Assembly: GCA_001579985.1 (NCBI GenBank)
Contig: LRSR01008413.1
Location: forward strand, 1-30,793
Source: Hypsibius dujardini
Lineage: Eukaryota; Tardigrada; Eutardigrada; Parachela; Hypsibiidae
DNA length: 30,793 nucleotides
Direction: 5' to 3'
Made by a program: the position numbers and the translations under genes
Notes under the pieces: model-generated
The model's database searches: none
Told to the model about the DNA's origin: nothing
What the model saw: the letters and a program-made list of their open reading frames with translations, nothing else
In this document: piece after piece, positions 21,655-28,878 of the stretch
Layout: each line of letters opens with the position of its first letter
How positions within the stretch are numbered: position 1 is the first letter of the stretch

Positions 21655-23885
21655 GCCTGTCTGTTTGCTTGCCTGCGGGTCTTGGCTTACCTACGACCTT
21701 CAACGCTGCCGTCGTTCTTTCCACTCGGCTCGTCCAACTCAATGCCACACCAGATGCCCTCTTTGAAATGGGGTTTCCCGAGGAATCGGACAATCCCGGT
21801 CCGGTCTTCGCTGAGCCAGACGCGCTGGCCCACTTTAATACCGCCGATCTCTGTCGTACTTCCGCTGCCTACACCACACAACATCGTTAGAACATCTAAA
21901 GATAATTCAGGCAACCTATCACTGACAGTCAGTTAGACAGTGTAACACAAGCAGACAGGCGTAGACCTGTTCAAAATGGTTAACAGGCAGACTGATAGAT
22001 AGACAAGCAGACAGAGTTTAACAATTAAACAGACAGCCAGATATTCAGACAGTCAGACAGACAGACAGTCAGACAGACAGATAGGTAAACAGACAGGTAA
22101 ACAGACAGACGGGCAGATAGACAGACATACAGACCAACAGAAAGACAGACAGATAGACAGATAAAACAAACAGACATATGCAAGAAGACAGAAAAAATCA
22201 GATCTACTCTCGTAAATAGTCTAAGTGGTTGCCGGCCGCACCAGGTGTCTTAAGCTCGTTCTCCACTGCGTTGTAGACCGACCCGACCGACGTAGCCGCC
22301 GACATCGTCTGCATCTTCACCGCTTCAATTTCCTCCTTACTCAGTGGCACTCTTGACAGCTTGTGTAACCTAGAAATACCAGTCGCATAGTGCGCGCATA
22401 AATTGGCGATGGTCAATAAAACCCGGCCAACCACAAAAATAGCAACCGCGGCAAAGTTAAATGAATTTATACGCCTACTGATAAATGATAAGAGCACACT
22501 ACACACATACCGTACGAAGACGCCGCGATTGGGCTCGCACTGAAAATACCGGACTCCCGCCACGGATCCGTCATTTTTACCGGTGCCCAGGTCGTCCAGC
22601 ACCACACCGGCCCATTCACCGGCGGCGAATTTCGTCTCCCCGATAAACTGGATCTTGCCGGCCTTGATGCCGCTCACCCAGACCCTGTCACCGACGATGA
22701 AATTTTCCGTGTCCTCCGTGAAGTGAATAGATCCTGGTGGGAAAACAAACGACAGTCTAATCTTCAGTAGACGAACAAAAACCTACCACAATTGCTGAAG
22801 ATACATTTAGTAAAAGGATATTTTTGAGAGGTTCAAGTATTAAATAAAAAAAAGGTTTGATTTAACTGACAAACATATTGATCGATAGTTAAATAGCGTT
22901 GTATAAATGACGTGTTTCAATTTATATAAAATATTAATTAAATTTAAATCCACTGGTCAGGTTTAATTGAATAAAAAATCTATGTTATGTAAAATAAAAT
23001 ATCCTAATATTTAAAGTAAATTTAGTGATTGTCAAATAAAGCTCTGCTTTTAAACATATGCCCATGTCTTGATAGATTGATTGATCGGACGGCGAATTGG
23101 TATCGACTTGATTGATTGTTGATTGATTGTTGATTGAATGGTTTTCGGTTATCGGGTAATTTTGATTTAGATCTTTGTAGCGGACACCAGCAGCTGAAGC
23201 CTTCATTCTTACCGGAATGTGGTGCCTTAGTAAGAGCTCCTGTCGGAGGGGTTGCTCTTGGTGGCTGTGGATGAATGGGAGAAGCATCAACTGTAACAAA
23301 TAAAATACACACATCGTACATGTACTACTGTGAACAGAATATCTGGATCGTTGATTGGTTGATTAGCGAAAAACGACGGCAACTTGCTGATTCGCTTAAC
23401 AGTTCTTTGCTTGCTTGACTGATCGGCTTGGCGTGATTGCGATACGCGATTTCGATTACGTAATTTGAATAGCAAATAAATTTGAATTCACACAAACACT
23501 TCCACCAAAATTAAGTTCTGGGGGAATTTTTTCAATCTTTTGCAGGGGCACTCCAGAGTTTTAGCAAATACAAACACATTAACAGTCGAAATATCTTGAA
23601 ACTGGAAATACGTATTTCGGCCATTGATTGATTGATCGATTGACGGATGTATTAGGTGATCATTCAACCGCTCGCTTTATTCATTGATTGACTGAAAATC
23701 ACAATTTTCACGAACAATTTCTTTTCCAATATTTCATTACGATTCGAGCAGGATTTGTCCAGGTTTTGCTCGCCCAAAAATGCATCCCAATTAGACCTAC
23801 CTCTTCGCTGCGCAGAGCTTGGCATGCCAGCAGGTCGCGGCCCACCAACGGAAGCGGCCGAGGATGGTTTAGGAAGGTTGCTCAT
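11660..23885 (-). CDS. CLIP1: CLIP-170 family cytoplasmic linker protein, complete (CLIP1/CLIP-190 orthologue)
   Basis: Twenty-eight minus-strand exons join in one frame of 5052 nt (1683 residues): 23801-23885, 23213-23290, 22511-22733, 22208-22369, 21691-21864, 21115-21487, 20582-20727, 20406-20510, 20045-20219, 19840-19974, 19549-19691, 18641-18773, 18451-18570, 17936-18069, 17752-17859, 17488-17644, 17225-17392, 16435-16559, 16061-16165, 15834-15999, 15159-15544, 14933-15098, 14257-14640, 13471-13856, 13113-13193, 12531-12744, 12309-12442, 11660-11945. Seen: CAP-Gly domains at about residues 66-129 and 189-257, each with GKNDGSV; a Ser-rich basic linker at about 285-330; heptad coiled coil to about 1575; two CX2CX5HX4C zinc knuckles; and a final HETF. 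This architecture is that of CLIP-170/CLIP-190, a microtubule plus-end tracker whose tail binds dynactin and folds back on the CAP-Gly domains. Human CLIP-170 has about 1430 residues and fly CLIP-190 about 1690. Least certain are the end of exon 20045-20219 and the acceptor at 17644. Confidence 0.93.
12062..12260. repeat. CAGA-type tetranucleotide array, CLIP1 intron 27
   Basis: The plus strand reads CAGACAGA with interruptions; the core is about 12160-12195. In the transcript (minus strand) it is TGTC-type. Its frames give Cys/Leu/Ser/Val repeats and are not genes. Confidence 0.85.
13113..13193 (-). CDS. CLIP1: CLIP1 exon 25: candidate 81-nt cassette exon, Gly/Cys-rich
   Basis: It has a good acceptor (TTTTTTCATTCCTCCAG) and donor (CA/GTGATT). 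Length is divisible by three and phase is 2 at both ends, so including or skipping it keeps the frame. It encodes [18 protein letters not shown] and then PPSGCFQIQ, which breaks the coiled coil between exons 13471-13856 and 12531-12744. Whether it is used cannot be decided from sequence. Confidence 0.55.
13857..13994. repeat. Foldback repeat copy A, abutting the acceptor of CLIP1 exon 24
   Basis: This copy starts CTACAGTCAACGACAAG, contains a GGGGCAGGGCAGGGG arm and, 50 bp on, a CCCCTGCTCCGCCCC arm that can pair with it. A second copy lies inverted at 27000-27225. The first bases of the repeat are the complement of the TGTAG acceptor of exon 13471-13856. Confidence 0.75.
14690..14905. repeat. 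CAGA and CAGG tetranucleotide arrays, CLIP1 intron 22
   Basis: It comprises plus-strand CAGA units (densest about 14770-14815) and a pure (CAGG) block of about eight units at 14844-14874. In the transcript sense it reads TGTC/TGCC. Confidence 0.85.
15590..15810. repeat. CTGT array, CLIP1 intron 20
   Basis: Plus-strand (TGTC) is nearly pure at about 15665-15712. In the transcript it is CAGA-type, opposite to introns 17 and 22. Confidence 0.88.
16675..17135. repeat. CAGA and GGCA arrays, CLIP1 intron 17
   Basis: A long tract of interrupted CAGA units on the plus strand with a (GGCA) block at about 16798-16865. In the transcript it is TGTC/TGCC-type. Confidence 0.85.
17225..17392 (-). CDS. CLIP1: CLIP1 exon 17: coiled coil with duplicated 14-residue unit
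   Basis: This 56-codon phase-0 exon contains [14 protein letters not shown] directly followed by [14 protein letters not shown]. At the DNA level the duplication is close to exact (42 bp), so it is a recent in-frame expansion of the rod that keeps the heptad pattern. The following exon (16435-16559) has a related [12 protein letters not shown]. Confidence 0.88.
18125..18450. repeat. CTGT array, CLIP1 intron 13
   Basis: Plus-strand (CTGT) is densest at about 18320-18400, ending close to the exon 13 donor at 18450. CAGA-type in the transcript. Confidence 0.86.
19075..19430. repeat. CTGT array, CLIP1 intron 11
   Basis: Plus-strand (CTGT) has a pure core at about 19270-19316. CAGA-type in the transcript, opposite to the array in the next intron upstream in the gene (19758-19812). 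The rest of intron 11 (18774-19070) holds no exon I can support. Confidence 0.86.
19758..19812. repeat. Pure (CAGA)n array, CLIP1 intron 10
   Basis: About fourteen near-perfect CAGA units fill over a third of a 148-bp intron. TGTC-type in the transcript. Confidence 0.92.
20815..21080. repeat. CAGA array, CLIP1 intron 6
   Basis: Interrupted CAGACAGA/CAAACAGA units on the plus strand. TGTC-type in the transcript. Confidence 0.84.
21115..21864 (-). CDS. CLIP1: CLIP1 exons 5-6: second CAP-Gly domain and Ser-rich linker
   Basis: Exon 21691-21864 (174 nt, phase 2 at both ends) carries [19 protein letters not shown] and [12 protein letters not shown]. Exon 21115-21487 finishes the domain with [17 protein letters not shown], followed by a linker rich in Ser, Arg and Pro ([17 protein letters not shown] and similar) before the coiled coil. 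In CLIP-170 this Ser-rich stretch adds microtubule affinity and is a phosphorylation target (family knowledge). The start of exon 21864 depends on acceptor GGCAG/CGG, chosen because it is the one that keeps frame with donor GA/GTAGAT at 22207. Confidence 0.9.
21538..21680. repeat. CTGT array, CLIP1 intron 5
   Basis: Plus-strand (CTGT) is almost pure at about 21605-21656 and ends 10 bp from the exon 5 donor. CAGA-type in the transcript, opposite to the arrays in introns 4 and 6. Confidence 0.9.
21925..22195. repeat. CAGA array, CLIP1 intron 4
   Basis: Interrupted CAGA units with GATA/GGTA variants on the plus strand. TGTC-type in the transcript. It ends about a dozen bases from the exon 4 donor. 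Confidence 0.85.
22511..22733 (-). CDS. CLIP1: CLIP1 exon 3: first CAP-Gly domain
   Basis: The exon enters in phase 1 and leaves in phase 2. It encodes [30 protein letters not shown] and [18 protein letters not shown], ending NRGVFVR. GKNDGSV is the groove that binds C-terminal EEY/F or ETF tails of tubulin, EB1 and CLIP itself (family knowledge). It is spread over one exon, whereas the second CAP-Gly is split over two. Confidence 0.93.
23065..23150. repeat. GATT/TTGA tetranucleotide tract, CLIP1 intron 2
   Basis: Repeated TTGATTGATTG units. Similar tracts occur in CLIP1 intron 1 (about 23345-23420 and 23625-23695) and in the first introns of the downstream plus-strand gene (29185-29290, 29455-29487, 29670-29750). 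Confidence 0.7.
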
Positions 23886-24269
23886 CTTTTTCTGCTCGCT
23901 GACGATTTTAAATCGACTTAATTAATTCCACAGTTGAGAGATATTTATCGCATTAAATGCTCATCACGTATGTCTAGAAGCCGGATTTCCGATATCAATT
24001 CCTCGATCAAAAAGGTGGTAAAAATATTAAAACAAAAAATCCAACGAACACACTCCTCGAGAGAAGGGCGTCCTTGGTATTGAGCTTCAATTTGGATCCA
24101 TCTGCTGTTCAGTTCAAGTGAACGAACAATCAATCCATCCATAGATCCAGAGCTTTGGAATTGGAATTCAACGCGGAACTGAGATTGTTCCAGTTGGAAG
24201 TGGATTAATGGTACAGTATCTTGGCGGAAAATTGATCCTAGATGTTTTCTGTCGGCCGGTATTTAACTG

Positions 24270-24920
24270 CCTCCCTGCCTATCGATCCAGACATCTGTCT
24301 ACTGCCTCTCGCAATTGTTCTTACTTTCTGAGTCATAATGGCGTGTTTGGTCTTGCATGTTGCTATTCCCAAATGATTTCCACCTACCTGCAAACATGTG
24401 TGTCCGCTTATATGTCTGTCTGTTACTTGTCTATTTGTTTGCTCGTTGAAATGTCTGTTTATTGCATGCCTGCTTTGTTTGTCTGACGGTCTGTTCGTAT
24501 ACATGTCTGCTGCTTGTTTACTTGTTTGCTCCCTAAAATGTCTGTTTCTTACTTTACTGCCTGCCTGCCTGTGCGTTTATTCGCTTAATTACACGATTCT
24601 CTGTTGCTAACCTGTCCGTTTGCTCCCTGACATGTCTGTCTGTTGCTTCTTGTCTGTCACTCTTCTATCCGTTTACAAACACGCCTGTCTGTCGCTTGTC
24701 TGCCTGCTTGTCTGTCCGTTTGTTTGCTTATGTGTCTGCCTACCCATTTTTTCGCTTATATACCTTGCCTCTCTGTTGCTTGTCTGTCTGTATTGTATGT
24801 CTGTCCTTTTGTTCTTTTTAATGTCTGTCTGTTTGTTTGACGGGCTGCTTCTGTCTATTTCTTTGTCCGTTTGCGCTTTATCTGTTTGTCTTACGGTGTG
24901 CCTGCCTATTTACAGATTCT
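24270..24920. repeat. Degenerate CTGT tract upstream of CLIP1
   Basis: Interrupted plus-strand CTGT/CTGC/TTGT sequence over about 650 bp, between the CLIP1 start and the next minus-strand gene. The remaining sequence 23886-24240 and 24925-25319 is AT-rich. A short basic frame from 25036 is open to 25242 but has no further support. I see no clear promoter motif. Confidence 0.75.
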
Positions 24921-25319
24921 ATTAACATGTACATGTGGACTTGTGTGGCAAAGTGTAAGGCAAAGTGTTAAAATTGTTTTTTTTATAAACGAGAAAAAAT
25001 TGAAATCGACCAACATAAAACTGACTGACAAACTAATGTCTTCTCGTGCAAAAAAAGCAGAGATCAAAACTCAGAAAAGATGGCTTCATATTTGGGGAAG
25101 TGAGAAAGCACAGAAGAGATCCACTCCACGAGTGCACGGACCGTTGAATTACCGAAAAAAAATAACTCTCAAACGACTAAAATCATTTAAAATTTTGGGA
25201 AAAAATCTAGAACCGAAGAGCATTTTTACAATTCAAACGTGAAAAGTCCTGCGGTAGGAACTGATGATTTTCGTGTACGAGACTTTTGCTGACGCATTTT
25301 CGCAGCTGAAGTTTGACCT

Positions 25320-25839
25320 TTATGAAGGGGGAGCCAGCGGAGTAGGAACAGACTTGGCCACCGAATTAATAGGCGTCATGGAGAGTTCGGCGTACTTGAC
25401 GGGGTTCATTTTATTGGCCAGCTCGGTAATCATCGCGTAGGGGTGGAGGCTGACCAACGTGGCGCCGTGCTTCTTGCAGACACACTGCGGGAAAAATGGA
25501 GAACATGAAAAATGAACCAGTAATGGATAAACTGTTCTATTGCGGATGTACAGCTGCCATTTGAAAGAGGGACTTGCATTCTGCGATTTCAGTCCTATAT
25601 AAATCTACTCCGGTGTAGCAATTTTCCTGTTTGCAATATGGAAAGGCATTTGGAAACACAACCGTGACTTTTCTGTTGTTTGTCTGTGTCTGCGTAATCG
25701 ATGTCTCGATTTAAGTGACCGACAGTCTAATGATCTACTTGTTGGCCTATCCTCCCACATGCCTGCCTGCCTGCCTGTCTGTCTGCCTGTCTGCCTGTCT
25801 GCCTGTCTGCCTGTCTGTCTGTCTGTCTGTCTGTCTGCC

Positions 25840-25896
<57 letters not shown>

Positions 25897-26368
25897 GCCT
25901 GTCTGTCTGTCCCCTCTGTCGCCGCACTTATTGGCGTTTCTTGCCCTGCCAAAGAGCATAGTTGAGTCCTCTCACGTCTGTCGGAGTAAATCACCCTGTT
26001 CACTCACTCACCTCGGAGTCCTCGCTGCGGATCCGCCTGCCACGTCACGCCGCCCTTGCCTCTGACCTTCCGGAGAGGCGCCGTGGCACTCGCTTACTCT
26101 CGCTTATTCTCTTCACACTTGAGCTTCCACACCGGGCCGCCATAGTGTAACTGGCACTGTGCTTGAAGAGTGATCACAAGCCCTTCTGGCGTCCGTAGAA
26201 CCGTTCCTCGACCACCATAACGTCAACAGGGACGGAGTGACGCAGTGGGGCCGAGGACGGGTCGTCGAGGGAGGGATTGAGGAATGATCGGGCAGTCGGT
26301 CGGAATTCCGGCGGAGGAATGACCTGCATCAGATTCAAAGCATTACTGTTATACGTGTAGTCAGACAT
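25320..26368 (-). CDS. Probable small minus-strand gene, unrecognised; last two exons best supported
   Basis: The last exon, 25320-25484, follows an acceptor TTTTTCCCGCAG. It has one open phase (0) of 54 codons and a TAA: CVCKKHGATLVSLHPYAMI, ELANKMNPVKYAELSMTPIN, then a Pro/Ser tail. Upstream, 25552-25594 (or 25552-25626 with another acceptor) gives TEIAECKSLFQMAA with donor GTACAT. Next, 26098-26150 gives LHYGGPVWKLKCEENKRE with donor GA/GTAAGC, which joins in frame to the shorter option. The 5' part is unclear. An ATG frame at 26174-26368 (MSDYTYNSNALNLMQ, then a Pro-rich stretch) could be the first exon, spliced after MQ at GTCATT or unrelated. A (CTGT) array lies in the large intron. I do not recognise the family; the composition suggests a small intracellular protein. 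Confidence 0.42.
25755..25925. repeat. Long CTGT/CTGC array
   Basis: Plus-strand (CTGC) and (CTGT) units over about 165 bp, nearly uninterrupted: one of the purest arrays in the window. It lies in the putative intron of the unrecognised minus-strand gene and would be CAGA-type in that transcript. Confidence 0.92.
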
Positions 26369-26464
26369 TCATTTCAGACAAGGTCCTTCAGACATAAACC
26401 TGGAACGGCGACAAAAACTTAAGATACGGCACTATATGGCTTGTAGAGGCAACTGACTGTTCTA

Positions 26465-26800
26465 CGATGCAGGCATACAGACAATGTTAAAAGGAAGGAG
26501 AACAGACAGAGTGACAGACAAACAGATAGCTGAGAGGTGGTTAAGTCACAGACAAGCATGCAAAGAGAACATTATCGATAGAATTCAGGACAGGCAGAAA
26601 AGGTACTTATGTAATTATGAAAAACCAATAAACCGACAGATAGATTTGAAAGACTGGAGGCCTTCACGCAGTCAAGCAGATACAAGATAAGACAAAGGAG
26701 CAGGCATACAGGTTGGCAGATTGACAGACATGCACACACGGGGACAGGCAAGAAGACAGACAAGACCTCATTTAGACAAGCAGACATACAAGGGCCGGAC
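26465..26800. repeat. Degenerate CAGA tract
   Basis: Scattered CAGACAGA units with many interruptions, in the intergenic sequence upstream of the unrecognised gene. Confidence 0.6.
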
Positions 26801-26999
26801 AGGAGTCATCGACGCAAGCAAAAAGACAAGAAGTCTTTCACACAGACCATTAGGCAGACATATGTGGGAACGCGACCACACCTTGTATCGATTCGAAACA
26901 GGAAATCAAGCAGGGGCAAAGCAGATTTATCAGCTGACAGCAACAGTTGACTGCTGGCCTTCATTTCAGACCGAGAGCTGTTTCGGGGTGTACAATAAA

Positions 27000-27225
27000 C
27001 TACAAGATTGAGTACACTGCTGGCTCCGGGGTATGGGCCGAAGGGGCGGAGCAGGGGTGGTCAGGTGGCTGAGTACACTGGAGGGTCTGGGGTATGGACG
27101 AAAGGGGCGGAGCAGGTGGGGGTCTGCTGGTTGATTGTTCGATTGTTTGAAAACCATCCCCTGTCCCGCCCCTTTTGCTCATTCTCCGGACCCTCCAGTG
27201 CACTCAATCTTGTCGTTGACTGTAG
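27000..27225. repeat. Foldback repeat copy B (intergenic)
   Basis: Its ends are inverted: CTACAAGATTGAGTACACTG at the left, CAGTGCACTCAATCTTG plus TCGTTGACTGTAG at the right. GC-rich arms AAGGGGCGGAGCAGGGG and CCCCTGTCCCGCCCC can pair. The left arm is duplicated with a period of about 61 bp (GAGTACACTG at 27010 and 27071). The right half matches the reverse complement of 13857-13920 closely. It is probably a non-autonomous foldback element. Confidence 0.78.
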
Positions 27226-27515
27226 TTGTGGGATGTGACGCCTATTGCGCAGATATTTTTAATTAAAACATATTTAAAAAGTTCAGTTTAATTGCTGCGC
27301 TTACATAAACTTACAGAATACGAATGTACGCGTATTTTATTTAATTGTATTCTATTAAAATTTTAAACATTTACTTCTTAAAATTGTGCTTTTTATTTTA
27401 CATTTTATTTTAATTGTTGTCTTTGCTGATTTTGCTTTTCTGTATGAAATACCTTTTTTTATTTCAATGTCCCTCTGAGTGATCATAACAAAACTTCATA
27501 ATATTGGAAAGCCCA

Positions 27516-27772
27516 TCAAATGTTCCTCAATCTTCAAGTATAAAATTCTGACGTTTGGACATCCATCAAATAAATGCTATGACCAAAACTGAAGGGGGGA
27601 GAAAAAAGGGGCGTTTTGTTTTTTCGCTTAAAACTCAGGCAGAGTCAAATGTTCCTCAATCTTCAAGTATAAAATTCCGACGTTTGGACATCCATCAAAT
27701 AAATCCCATGACCAAAACTGAAGGGGGAGAAAAAAGGGGCGTTTGTTTTTTCGCTTAAAACTCAGGCAGGGT
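27516..27772. repeat. 129-bp tandem duplication
   Basis: Two copies, 27516-27644 and 27645-27772, begin TCAAATGTTCCTCAATCTTC and end near ACTCAGGCAG(A/G)GTC. They differ by a handful of substitutions and small length changes in homopolymers. A frame runs through both copies but only because the unit is a multiple of three. Confidence 0.9.
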
Positions 27773-28519
27773 CCAATATTTAGGGTTTCAATTTTTTGTG
27801 AGAAGGGTTCTAAAAAAAGTCAATCTAGTTTGATGGATGTCATAGCCCAACACCATAGCAGCAAACTGTTACCCAAATAGCCGCAAGCATGCAACGCACA
27901 GGGGGAGCTATGCAGCGCGAAAGCAAAGAGCACTTTTCAAAAAGCAATTTTAATGACAAAATCTTGCCGAATTTCTGTTAGGCTATGGGGCATTGTATCT
28001 CTCGTAAAGACATCCGTTTCATGAAAAAAAATGTTTGTTGCGTTATTGTGGCGGGCTATCTAAAATAAGTTTTGGTTTTCCGGAACGAATTATTTTTTTG
28101 GTCGCACACGAGGGTGTGACCTGGGCCATTTGAGTTTTTGTCTGCCATTGGTTTTTGTCTGCCATTTTCCGGGGTCTAGATGTAAATTTCAGTTTTTGAT
28201 CTGTAGTGAATCCTCATATGGACAAGTGTTTTAACAAAAAAAAATTGAGGCAGTGGGATGAGTAGTGACCGAGAAATGACGGTTCTAAGTTTTGTCTCTA
28301 AAGCATTCCCGAACCCGGTAGGTAAGTGTCGTTCGCAATCTCAATGTATTAGGACCGGTAAACGGAATGCACTATTGATCTGTACCATCCCATGTGTTCT
28401 TTGGTTTATCCCCTGTAAATTCATTGCTAAAGGTGTAAGACGGATAGCCCCACCGAAATCGATTCATATATTCATATTGAGGGGCTGTGAACGGATACTA
28501 AGCGAGTGAATATCGCAAT

Positions 28520-28600
28520 GTGTGTGTGTGGTCGCCCGGTTCACACTTTGAGTGTTGTGTGTGTGTGTTGTGTGTGGTCGCCTGGTTCACACTTTGACCA
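28520..28600. repeat. 46-bp tandem duplication with GT run
   Basis: GTGTGTGGTCGCC(C/T)GGTTCACACTTTGA occurs twice, with the GTCGCC cores at 28531 and 28577. It lies about 300 bp upstream of the start of the plus-strand gene. Confidence 0.75.
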
Positions 28601-28878
28601 TTGATCACCTGCTTGCATGCTGGTCACTCAACCACCCAAAACCGTGTATTCATTCTGCCACAGTGCTCCCAACCACAACTCGATTCGATCAACCATCCAA
28701 TCCTCCATCGTGGATTTATTCTAGAGGTCTACTGTACTGTCCGATCACCATCACACAATCTCCTTATTTTATGGTGCAGTGTGGATCTTTGAAAGCGGTT
28801 AATAAGCGCCTTCTACCTGCTTCTTTTTAAGCCATCAAATGATCGAATAAGACACAGAATTCTCGGACTGATTCAGCA

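Larger units (their letters stand above)
27226..28878. other. AT-rich intergenic region with tandem duplications
   Basis: It contains the 129-bp duplication at 27516-27772, a doubled GTTTTTGTCTGCCATT at about 28134-28165, and a 46-bp duplication near 28520-28600. Open frames at 28258-28509 and 28552-28830 have no recognisable domain. The last part must hold the promoter and 5' UTR of the plus-strand gene starting at 28879, but no motif stands out. Confidence 0.5.

Noticed and set aside
22208-22260. Alternative donor CCTG/GTGCGG for CLIP1 exon 4, joining to acceptor GTGTAG at 21866
   Set aside because: It is also in frame, but the donor is poor. GA/GTAGAT at 22207 with acceptor GGCAG at 21865 fits consensus better.
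23065-23150. Possible CRISPR-like or iteron array of TTGATTGATTG units
   Set aside because: The units are tetranucleotides without spacers of constant length, in introns of a eukaryotic gene.
25036-25242. Small basic open frame of 69 codons beginning at an ATG
   Set aside because: No domain, no splice partner, AT-rich codon use unlike nearby exons. Length is within chance expectation.
25715-26065. Cys/Leu/Ser/Val-rich and Thr/Asp/Arg/Gln-rich open frames over CTGT arrays (also 12067-12296, 14641-14925, 16523-17232, 18128-18460, 19196-19420, 20645-21098, 21549-21766, 24398-24925)
   Set aside because: They have signal-peptide-like or low-complexity composition on paper, but they are pure repeat translations in several frames and both strands.
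26023-26100. Single continuous minus-strand exon 26023-26150 ending at CCGAG/GTGAGT
   Set aside because: An in-frame TAA interrupts it and no downstream exon accepts its phase. Splicing at GA/GTAAGC avoids the stop, although this remains uncertain.
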